From the NCBI GenBank assembly GCA_964406375.1, contig CAYORM010000051.1:1-20441 (forward strand): a stretch of DNA of 20,441 bases, in the 5' to 3' direction. The position numbers and the translations under genes are program-made. Source of the stretch: CAYORM01 sp964406375. Its GTDB lineage: Bacteria > Pseudomonadota > Alphaproteobacteria > DSM-16000 > Inquilinaceae. The notes below the pieces were generated by a model. It saw only the letters and a list, made by a program, of their open reading frames with translations, did no database searches and was not told the DNA's origin. Below, piece by piece: positions 1 to 6,103 of the stretch. The first letter of the stretch is position 1. The number at the start of each line of letters is the position of its first letter.

Positions 1-1117
1 CGCCGGGCCGGGCGAGTCGCCCGAGGACCGCTACAGCTATGGCCGGCAGAACTGGTTCGAGGCGGTGGGCCGCGAGCATCGGGCGGTGCGCGAGGCGGTC
101 GGGGTCTTCGACCAGAGCTCTTTCGCCAAATTCCTCATGGTCGGACGCGATGCCGGCCGCGCGCTCGACTGGATCTGCGCCAATGATGTCGGCAGGCCGC
201 CGGGCTCGCTCGTCTACACCCAGATGCTCAACCGGCGCGGCGGCATCGAATGCGACCTGACGGTGGCGCGCCTCGCCGAAGACCGTTTCTACATCGTCAC
301 CGGCACCGGCTTTGCCACCCATGATTTCGACTGGATCGCGCGGTCGATTCCCGAGGGCATGGATGCGCATCTCGTCGACGTCACCTCGGCCTGGGGGGTT
401 CTGTCGGTGATGGGGCCGCGGGCGCGCGACGTGCTGGCGGCGATCACCCGTGACGACGTCTCCCATGCCGGTTTTCCCTTCGGCACGGTGCGGACCATCG
501 CGATCGCCGGCACGCCGGTGATGGCACTGCGCGTCACCTATGTCGGCGAGCTGGGCTGGGAGCTGCACGTCCCGGTCGAGAGCCTCATCGCCGTCTACGA
601 GGCGGTGATGGCGGCTGGTGCTGCCCATGGCATCCGCAATTGCGGCTACCGGGCGATCGAGAGCCTGCGGCTCGAGAAGGGCTACCGGGCCTGGGGCTCG
701 GATATCGGGCCGGACCACACGCCGCTCGAGGCAGGGCTCGGCTGGGCGGTCAAGCTGCGCCGCAACACAGATTTCCAGGGCCGCGCCGCGCTCGAGGCGC
801 AGCGGGCGAGGGGCATCGCCAAACGCTTCGCCGGCTTCGCGGTGGACGGCCATGCCGCCGACGGGCGCGAGATCGTGCTGCTCGGCCGCGAGACGATCTA
901 TCGCGACGGCAGGCGCTGCGGTTGGCTCACCTCAGCCGGCTGGGGCTACACGCTCGGCTGCAATCTCGGCTACGGCTATGTCCGCGATCCGGAGGGTGTC
1001 GACGACGCCTATGTCCTTTCGGGGCAGTACGAGCTCGAGGTCGCGGGCGAGCGGGTGCCGGCGCGGGTCTTCCTCGATCCGCCCTACGACCCGCGTATGG
1101 AGCGGATCAAGGCATGA
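1..1117 (+). CDS. Dimethylglycine/sarcosine dehydrogenase-like flavoenzyme, C-terminal aminomethyltransferase (GcvT) part; 5' truncated
   Basis: The reading frame is open from base 2 to a TGA at 1115-1117 and begins outside the window, so an upstream ATG at 65 is not the true start. What remains is about 371 residues of a GcvT-like folate-binding domain plus its C-terminal barrel. Visible landmarks are NWFEAVGREHRAVREAVG, a FDQSSFAKF segment, EKGYRAWGSDIG and TPLEAGLGWAVK. These match the C-terminal half of dimethylglycine/sarcosine dehydrogenases, where a tetrahydrofolate-binding domain accepts the one-carbon unit released by an N-terminal FAD domain. The gene at 6104-8518 is a complete paralogue and shows what the missing half should look like. 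The stop overlaps the next gene's ATG (ATGA), implying translational coupling to the phosphotransferase. The exact substrate (dimethylglycine, sarcosine or another N-methyl amine) cannot be told from this half. Confidence 0.88.
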   Translation, partial: AGPGESPEDRYSYGRQNWFEAVGREHRAVREAVGVFDQSSFAKFLMVGRDAGRALDWICANDVGRPPGSLVYTQMLNRRGGIECDLTVARLAEDRFYIVTGTGFATHDFDWIARSIPEGMDAHLVDVTSAWGVLSVMGPRARDVLAAITRDDVSHAGFPFGTVRTIAIAGTPVMALRVTYVGELGWELHVPVESLIAVYEAVMAAGAAHGIRNCGYRAIESLRLEKGYRAWGSDIGPDHTPLEAGLGWAVKLRRNTDFQGRAALEAQRARGIAKRFAGFAVDGHAADGREIVLLGRETIYRDGRRCGWLTSAGWGYTLGCNLGYGYVRDPEGVDDAYVLSGQYELEVAGERVPARVFLDPPYDPRMERIKA

Positions 1118-2043
1118 CGGACACCATCCTGGATGCCGATCTCGCGGCGGCCATAGCCCGCATTCCCGCCTTCAGGGGTATGACGGATCTGCGGGCCGAA
1201 CGGCTGGGCGGTTTGACCAACCGGAACTGGCGGATCGAGGCCGGCGGGACCCGCAGCGTGCTGCGCATCCCGGGCGAGGGCACCGCGGCGTATATCGACC
1301 GGCGGGTCGAGGCGGTGAATGCCCGCATCGCCGCGGAAGCCGGCATCGGCGCGCCCGTCCTCTTCTTCGACGAATCGGACGGGCTGATGTTATGCGCGCA
1401 TATCGACGGTGTGACGACGATGACGCCAGAATTGTTCGCCTCGCGTCCCGGCGCACCGGCACGGGCGGCGAGGGCGCTGCGGGCGGTGCATCGCTGTGGC
1501 CGGCGCTTCGCCTTCGATTTCGACGTGTTCCGGATGATCGACGAGTATCTCGGCGTGCTGGCGAAGCTCGGCGCCGAGACGCCCGCCGGCTATGCCGAGA
1601 CGGTGGCCGAGGCCGGGCGGGTGCGTGCGGCGCTCGCCGTCCGACCTGCCCTGACCGTCCCCTGCCATTGCGATCCGCTGGCCGAGAACTTCCTCGACGA
1701 TGGCGAGCGCATGTGGGTGGTCGATTGGGAGTATTCGGGCAACAACGACCCGATGTGGGACCTCGGCGACCTCTCGGTCGAAGCCGGGCTCGATGCTGCG
1801 GCCGAAGAGGCGATGCTGGCTGCCTATTTCGACGGGCGAATACCGGCCGACCAGCATGGACGCATGGTGATGTACAAGGCGCTGTGCGACCTCTTGTGGA
1901 CGCTGTGGGGCCTCATCCAGCATGCCAACGGCAATCCGGCGGAGGATTTCTGGGCCTATGCCGAGACGCGCCTCGCCCGCTGCCGCGCGCTGATGGGCAG
2001 CCCGGAGTTCGCCCGCCACCTCGAGGCTGTCGCATCCGGCTAA
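1114..2043 (+). CDS. Choline-kinase-like (LicA/APH fold) phosphotransferase
   Basis: This is a 309-residue protein starting at the ATG in the ATGA overlap with the preceding flavoenzyme gene. The kinase-like C-lobe motifs are clear. HCDPLAEN supplies the catalytic Brenner-type H-x-D-x4-N pattern. VVDWEYSGNNDP is followed by MWDLGDLS and supplies the metal-binding Asp, in the form typical of choline/ethanolamine kinases. The N-terminal RLGGLTNRNWRI segment matches the nucleotide-loop region of the LicA family. The length is normal for the family. Family knowledge predicts ATP-dependent phosphorylation of choline, ethanolamine or a related amino alcohol in the cytoplasm. Coupling to a dimethylglycine/sarcosine dehydrogenase gene suggests a role near choline/betaine breakdown, which is inference. 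Other APH-type small-molecule kinases cannot be excluded. Confidence 0.85.
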   Translation: MTDTILDADLAAAIARIPAFRGMTDLRAERLGGLTNRNWRIEAGGTRSVLRIPGEGTAAYIDRRVEAVNARIAAEAGIGAPVLFFDESDGLMLCAHIDGVTTMTPELFASRPGAPARAARALRAVHRCGRRFAFDFDVFRMIDEYLGVLAKLGAETPAGYAETVAEAGRVRAALAVRPALTVPCHCDPLAENFLDDGERMWVVDWEYSGNNDPMWDLGDLSVEAGLDAAAEEAMLAAYFDGRIPADQHGRMVMYKALCDLLWTLWGLIQHANGNPAEDFWAYAETRLARCRALMGSPEFARHLEAVASG

Positions 2044-2086
2044 TCGGTCTCTCGCGCCGCTGGGCCGGTCGGCGCGAGAGACCGAT
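2043..2086. terminator. Strong hairpin, probable bidirectional terminator
   Basis: The arms atcggtctctcgcgccg (2043-2059) and cggcgcgagagaccgat (2070-2086) are exact reverse complements of 17 bases, separated by a 10-base loop. The hairpin fills the gap between the convergent phosphotransferase (stop 2041-2043) and the glycine-zipper gene (stop 2086-2088). No T-run follows on either side, so it is a high-GC stem rather than a textbook intrinsic terminator. Confidence 0.75.
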
Positions 2087-2214
2087 CAGCCGCGCCGGAC
2101 GGCCCCATAGGCCGCGCCGAGGGCAGCACCGATCGTGATGCCGACGGCGACATTCTCCATCATCGCGCCGATCGCCGTCCCCAGCGCGATGCCTATGGCC
2201 ATGGCGATCGCCAT
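2086..2214 (-). CDS. Glycine-zipper small membrane protein, 42 residues
   Basis: This short ORF reads from ATG (2212-2214) to TGA (2086-2088). The product is almost entirely one hydrophobic stretch with regularly spaced small residues (MAIAMAIGIALGTAIGAMM, then VGITIGAALGAAYGAV). These G/A-xxx-G repeats are the glycine-zipper pattern of small membrane proteins. It lies 8 bp downstream of the DUF883-like gene on the same strand, suggesting a two-gene unit, and its stop abuts the strong hairpin at 2043-2086. I see no clear Shine-Dalgarno sequence, so it may depend on coupling to the upstream gene. A longer in-frame extension exists upstream but overlaps the neighbouring gene antisensibly in codon use, so I kept the short form. 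Function unknown. Confidence 0.55.
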   Translation of the reverse strand: MAIAMAIGIALGTAIGAMMENVAVGITIGAALGAAYGAVRRG

Positions 2215-2222
2215 CGATGCGC

Positions 2223-2642
2223 TCAGCGGTGTTGCCGGATCCAGTCCTGCGCCCGATGCGCGGCGGTCCCCCAGCCGCGGCGGAGATCCTGCGGCTGGTG
2301 GGGCATGCCGTGGCGATGGCTGACCGCCGCAGCCTTGCTGGCCCCGCAGGCCCAGCCGAGCAGGAAGCCGGCCGATGCGATCACCAGGACCGAGAGCAGC
2401 GGCCGCTCGGTCAAATGCGAGCGGGCCATGCGGCGGCTGCCGGCCACCGCATGGCGAGCCTGGCGGTAGGACCAGTCGGCGGCACAGCCGATGGCGCCGA
2501 TCGTCTGGTCGATCGCCTCGCCGATCTCGGCCGAGGCGCGGCCGGCGATCGCCGAGACGTCCGGCGCCTCCTGTCCCTCTGCCGCCCCGGCGCGATCCCG
2601 GTCGGTGGGCCCGTTTCCATACGCTGCCGTCTGATCGGTCAT
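2223..2642 (-). CDS. DUF883/ElaB-like membrane-anchored small protein
   Basis: The product has 139 residues and starts at ATG 2640-2642, preceded by a good GAGGAG ribosome-binding site. A polar N-terminal part (about residues 1-75), with an amphipathic stretch around ASAEIGEAIDQTIGAIG, is followed by a single hydrophobic segment at about 81-100 (RPLLSVLVIASAGFLLGWAC). The arrangement of a soluble helical part, an ERP motif, then a C-terminal Gly-containing membrane anchor resembles ElaB/YqjD/DUF883 proteins. Those proteins are inner-membrane anchored and in enterobacteria associate with ribosomes or appear in stationary phase. The 39-residue basic tail after the anchor (residues 101-139) is longer than usual for that family. 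The link is pattern-based only and its role here is unknown. Confidence 0.6.
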   Translation of the reverse strand: MTDQTAAYGNGPTDRDRAGAAEGQEAPDVSAIAGRASAEIGEAIDQTIGAIGCAADWSYRQARHAVAGSRRMARSHLTERPLLSVLVIASAGFLLGWACGASKAAAVSHRHGMPHQPQDLRRGWGTAAHRAQDWIRQHR

Positions 2643-2704
2643 GTCCTCGGCTCCTCGATGGGTGCGGGCAAAACGTACCGGCGGATGCGCGGGTTCCGTC
2701 GCTG

Positions 2705-2734
2705 TCGACGGGGCGCCTGCCGCCGCGATACATT
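2705..2734 (+). promoter_or_regulatory. Candidate promoter for the secreted protein/BMP pair
   Basis: TCGACG (2705-2710) and TACATT (2729-2734), separated by 18 bp, give a weak sigma70-like match about 48 bp upstream of the ATG at 2783. It lies in the 140-bp divergent gap 2643-2782, in which I see nothing else. Each hexamer matches consensus at only four positions. Confidence 0.25.
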
Positions 2735-2782
2735 GAGTGCGACAACGCGCACACGCGCCTGCTCTCCTGGGAGTCGCCCCGC

Positions 2783-3646
2783 ATGAACCTTGCCAGCCCC
2801 CTCCGAGCCGTCGTCTTCGCCGCCGGTGTAGCGCTTCCTGCGCTGTGGGCCCTCACCGCGCCGGCACAGGATGCGGACGCGCCGACGGGCGTGACGCCCT
2901 CACTCCTCTTCTCCTACGAGGCGCTTGCCTTCGATCCGCTCGGTCTCGATTCTGCGACCGCGAGCTATGACGACCGCGTCGCCTTCACCGAGCAAGTGCT
3001 GGAGACCGAGATCCCGCGGATCCTCGAGATCCTCGATATCCCGCCCGAGGCGGTCGAGACGCAGGTGACGCCGGGCGGCTACCTGCTCGAGACCAACGCT
3101 TCGCTGCAATCCTCCTTCGAGGCGGATGAGCGGACGGCCGATCTCTTCGCCGCGGCGGTCGGCTATGTCTTCCGGCAGTGGAGCATTCTCGTCACCGATT
3201 TCACGCCGGAGGGCGAAGGTGACACCGGCTATGCAGTGGTGACCTTCCTCAATGGCGAGGCGCCCTCGGGCCCGGAGGCGCAGGCCTTCTTCGAGCATGC
3301 GGCGTCGGTGGATGAAGGGCTCGGCGGCGGCTACACCGCCTTCGGCGCCGACCTCTTCTTCCTCAACGTCACCGATGGCGCCGGCAACCCCTATAGCGGG
3401 CTCGATGACGAAGCCTTCATCGCCGCCCTGACCGAGGCGGCCGAGAGCTATACCGAGGCCGATGTCGCGGTCACCCTGTCGGGCCGTGCCGATGCCCGCT
3501 TCGTCGAGAACGACTGGAGCAGCGCGTCCGAGGGCGAGCAATACGCCGAGATCCTGGGGGCCGACCTGGCGGAGGCCCTGCTCGCCCTGCGGGTGGAACA
3601 CGAAGAGGCGCTGCTCGCCGCGGCCGACGCGTTCGGCTGGAGGTAG
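2783..3646 (+). CDS. Acidic secreted protein of unknown function
   Basis: I do not recognise this family. The ATG at 2783 has GGGAG about 8-10 bases upstream and gives 287 residues. The N-terminus is a classical Sec signal peptide: a short basic start, a hydrophobic core (about residues 10-26), then APAQDADA with likely cleavage after Ala-Pro-Ala. The mature protein is strongly acidic, has no cysteine, and looks globular with alternating helix-rich and strand-rich stretches. Export to the periplasm or outside is therefore likely. Its stop (3644-3646) is only 2 bp before the GTG of the BMP-type binding protein, so the two are probably co-transcribed and translationally coupled. That suggests a joint role in sensing or capturing a ligand, which is inference. 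Confidence 0.85.
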   Translation: MNLASPLRAVVFAAGVALPALWALTAPAQDADAPTGVTPSLLFSYEALAFDPLGLDSATASYDDRVAFTEQVLETEIPRILEILDIPPEAVETQVTPGGYLLETNASLQSSFEADERTADLFAAAVGYVFRQWSILVTDFTPEGEGDTGYAVVTFLNGEAPSGPEAQAFFEHAASVDEGLGGGYTAFGADLFFLNVTDGAGNPYSGLDDEAFIAALTEAAESYTEADVAVTLSGRADARFVENDWSSASEGEQYAEILGADLAEALLALRVEHEEALLAAADAFGWR

Positions 3647-3648
3647 AG

Positions 3649-4683
3649 GTGGCACCGCTCCTCGCCCGGCGGGCGCTGCTGGCGGCCGGCTCCACCCTGG
3701 CGCTCGCGGCGGCGGCCCTGCCGTCGCCGCGCCGATCCGTGTCGGCGCAGGAGCCGGGTGCCGCGATCGAGGTAGTGCCCGGCATCGTCTACGCGGTCGG
3801 CGAGAAGTTTGACGGCAGCTTCAATGAGGGTGCCTATCGCGGGCTGCTCGCCTTCCGCGAGGAGACTGGGCGCAACTTTCTCGAGTGGCAGCCGCAGAGC
3901 CCGGGGGAGTTCGGCCAGGGCGTCGATGCGATGGTCGAGCGCGGCGCCAACCTGATCGTCGCGGTCGGCTTCTACTATGCCCAGCCGCTGGCCGAGGTGG
4001 CGGCCGCCTATCCCGACATCCGTTTCGTGCTGATCGACGCGGTGGCCGAGGGGCCGAACATCCTGTCGATCCTGTTCCGCGAGCAGGAGGGCAGCTATCT
4101 CGTCGGCGTGCTGGCGGCGCTCGCCTCGCAGACCGGCACGATCGGCTTCGTCGCCGCGCTCGACATCCCCCTAATCCGCAAGTTCATCGACGGTTTCGGC
4201 CAGGGTGCGCGCGACACGCGGCCGGAGATCGACTACCTCGTCAATTTCGTCGGCGTGACGCCGGAGGCGTTCAACGACCCCGTAAAGGGCGGTGAGGTGG
4301 CGCGCAGCCAGATCGCCCGCGGTGCCGATGTGATCTTCGCCGGCGCCGGCAACTCGAATATGGGCGTCTTCCAGGCGGCTGCCGATGCGGGCGTGCTGGC
4401 GATCGGCGTGGACAGCAATCAGAACGGCCTTTTCCCCGGCACGATCCTCACCTCGATGCTCAAGCGGGTGGACATCGCCGTCCTCGCCGCGATCGATGCC
4501 GTCGGCACGGGGGTTTTCGAACCGGGGGTCGTCACGCTCGGCCTTGCCGAGGGCGGGGTCGACTGGGCGCTCGACGAGCACAACCGTCCATTAGTGACCG
4601 CCGAAATGGAGGCCGCGGTCGAGGCGGCCCGCCAGGGCATCATCGAGGGCCGCATCGCGGTCGCCGATCCCGGCGCCGAGTGA
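3649..4683 (+). CDS. BMP-family (Med/BmpA-like) periplasmic substrate-binding protein
   Basis: The product has 344 residues with a GTG start 2 bp after the preceding stop; AGGTAGAG just upstream can serve as ribosome-binding site. LARRALLAAGS followed by a hydrophobic stretch and SVSAQE forms an export signal with a twin-arginine-like RR. No lipobox cysteine is seen, so it is probably soluble in the periplasm. The body has the PF02608 pattern: GEKFDGSFNEGAYRGL near residue 50, a GANLIVAVGFYYAQPL segment, YPDIRFVLID, EGSYLVGVLAAL, and IFAGAGNSNMGVFQAA. Family members bind purine nucleosides or related ligands and feed ABC transporters. No ATPase or permease gene is adjacent, so it is an orphan binding protein here, possibly working with the secreted protein upstream. 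Ligand unknown. Confidence 0.88.
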   Translation: MAPLLARRALLAAGSTLALAAAALPSPRRSVSAQEPGAAIEVVPGIVYAVGEKFDGSFNEGAYRGLLAFREETGRNFLEWQPQSPGEFGQGVDAMVERGANLIVAVGFYYAQPLAEVAAAYPDIRFVLIDAVAEGPNILSILFREQEGSYLVGVLAALASQTGTIGFVAALDIPLIRKFIDGFGQGARDTRPEIDYLVNFVGVTPEAFNDPVKGGEVARSQIARGADVIFAGAGNSNMGVFQAAADAGVLAIGVDSNQNGLFPGTILTSMLKRVDIAVLAAIDAVGTGVFEPGVVTLGLAEGGVDWALDEHNRPLVTAEMEAAVEAARQGIIEGRIAVADPGAE

Positions 4684-4707
4684 GCGGCGGCGGAGCGCCT
4701 GACATCA

Positions 4708-4728
4708 CGCGGCCGGCATGAAGCCGCG
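4708..4728. terminator. Short GC hairpin between convergent genes
   Basis: CGCGGC (4708-4713) and GCCGCG (4723-4728) can pair around a 9-base loop in the 56-bp gap between the BMP gene and cbpM. There is no T-run, so termination is only a guess from position. Confidence 0.3.
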
Positions 4729-4739
4729 CCTCGTGCGGG

Positions 4740-5117
4740 CTACTGCCGCTCGCCGCTCCGCCCGGGGCCCGGCGAGGGCGCGCGCCGGACGGACCGGCCG
4801 CGCGGCGCACCGGCGATCCGGCCGATTTCGGCGCGGATGCTCTCACGTACCGTCACATCCTGGCAGGAGACGGCGGTCGTCACGCCATGCAGCGCCTGGC
4901 GCAGCGCATGCATCTGGTCGAGCAGGCGCAGGATCACGTCGACGCCGTGGACGTTCACCGCCATCGGGCCGGTGAGGTCGCGGATCAGCATCGCCCGTGC
5001 GAGGTCGCCTTCCGTGAAGCTGCGTCGAGGTTCCAGCCAGCCGGCGTCGATCCAGTCTGTGAGCAGCGCCCGGTCGATGCCGGCGCGGCGGCAGAATTCG
5101 GCCCTGTCCATCGTCAT
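4740..5117 (-). CDS. cbpM: Chaperone modulator CbpM (MerR-like)
   Basis: This 125-residue protein overlaps the stop of cbpA by 4 bp (ATGA). The first ~50 residues (FCRRAGIDRALLTDWIDAGW, then LEPRRSFTEGDLARAMLIRDL) are the winged-helix-like region of CbpM. The next part (VNVHGVDVILRLLDQMHALRQ) is the helical region that contacts the J domain. CbpM binds and inhibits the DnaJ-like co-chaperone CbpA, and the tight overlap with a cbpA-like gene makes the call specific. The C-terminal ~25 residues (RGRSVRRAPSPGPGRSGERQ) are a low-complexity basic/proline tail not needed for the fold. An alternative start two codons downstream is possible, but the coupled ATGA is preferred. Confidence 0.87.
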   Translation of the reverse strand: MTMDRAEFCRRAGIDRALLTDWIDAGWLEPRRSFTEGDLARAMLIRDLTGPMAVNVHGVDVILRLLDQMHALRQALHGVTTAVSCQDVTVRESIRAEIGRIAGAPRGRSVRRAPSPGPGRSGERQ

Positions 5118-6058
5118 GTCGCCATCCCCCGGCGCGGATCATGGGCGCGCCCGGCCTCCCAGCCGCGCACGAACGCTTCGAGGTCCGGGTCCGGCGCGTC
5201 GGGCAGGACGAGCTTGAGGGTCAGATAGGCATCGCCGCGCCGGCCGTCCCGTCCGGCGACGCCTTTGCCCTTCAGCCGCAGCACGCGGCCGGTGCCGGCA
5301 TTCTTCGGGATGGTGACGGCCACCGGTCCGCTCGGCAGGGGCACCGTCACCTTGGCGCCGAGCACCGCCTCGGCGAGCGAGATCGGCAGATCGAGCCGGA
5401 TGTCGTCGCCGTCGCGCCGGAAGACGGGATGTGGCCTGACGGCGATCTCGATGAAGGCGTCGCCCGGCTCGCCTCCGGCGGGTGCCGCGCCGCCCTTGCC
5501 GCGTAATCGCAGCGTCTGGCCGTCGCGGGTGCCGGGCGGGATCACGACATCGATGACCGCGCCGTCAGGAAGCGTCAGCCGCGGCCGCGCACCGTTCACC
5601 GCGTCGAGGAAGTCGATCTCGAGATGGTAGTGCCGGTCCTCGCCCCGCCGCCGACCCGCCGACCCGCTGCGTCGCCGCCCGGCACCGAACAGGGCCGAGA
5701 GGATGTCCTCGGGATCGTCGAAGCCGGCGAAGCCGCCGGCTTCCGCCCGGCCGCCACCTGCCTGCGGGCCGCCCGCCTCGGCGCGGCTGCGCGCGAAATC
5801 CTGCCAGTACTGACGCTGTGGTCGCTCGGCCCCGCTGGCGTCGATCTCGCCGCGGTCGAAGCGGCCGCGCTTGTCCTCGTCGCCCAGGATGTCATAGGCC
5901 GCCGACGCCTCCTGGAACCGTCGTTCGGCCTCCTTGTCACCCGGGTTGAGGTCCGGGTGGTACTGCTTGGCCAGGCGACGGAACGCCGCCTGGATCTCCT
6001 TCTGCGACGCGCCGCGGGGCACGCCCAGCACCGCATAGGGATCGGCCTCGGCCATCAT
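5114..6058 (-). CDS. cbpA: DnaJ-class co-chaperone CbpA
   Basis: The product is 314 residues, the usual length of CbpA. Residues 6-72 form a J domain with the essential HPD motif (34-36, in KQYHPDLNPG), which stimulates DnaK ATPase. A Gly/Arg-rich linker (about 90-140) follows, then two DnaJ C-terminal substrate-binding domains (YHLEIDFLDAVNGARPRL, later DDIRLDLPISLAEAVLGAKV). There is no zinc-finger CxxCxGxG repeat, which separates it from DnaJ proper. The ATG at 6056-6058 has GGAGG about 9 bases upstream. The gene overlaps cbpM by 4 bp. It lies 45 bp downstream of the flavoenzyme gene on the same strand, so it may be read from that transcript or from its own promoter in the gap. Confidence 0.92.
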   Translation of the reverse strand: MMAEADPYAVLGVPRGASQKEIQAAFRRLAKQYHPDLNPGDKEAERRFQEASAAYDILGDEDKRGRFDRGEIDASGAERPQRQYWQDFARSRAEAGGPQAGGGRAEAGGFAGFDDPEDILSALFGAGRRRSGSAGRRRGEDRHYHLEIDFLDAVNGARPRLTLPDGAVIDVVIPPGTRDGQTLRLRGKGGAAPAGGEPGDAFIEIAVRPHPVFRRDGDDIRLDLPISLAEAVLGAKVTVPLPSGPVAVTIPKNAGTGRVLRLKGKGVAGRDGRRGDAYLTLKLVLPDAPDPDLEAFVRGWEAGRAHDPRRGMAT

Positions 6059-6103
6059 CCTGCCCTCCGCCCGTCCTCAGGATGCCGATCCTAGCGCGAA
6101 GCG

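Noticed and set aside
618..2138. 506-codon plus-strand frame over the first two genes
   Set aside because: It is a shadow frame: Arg/Ser/Pro-rich, overlapping the flavoenzyme and phosphotransferase genes.
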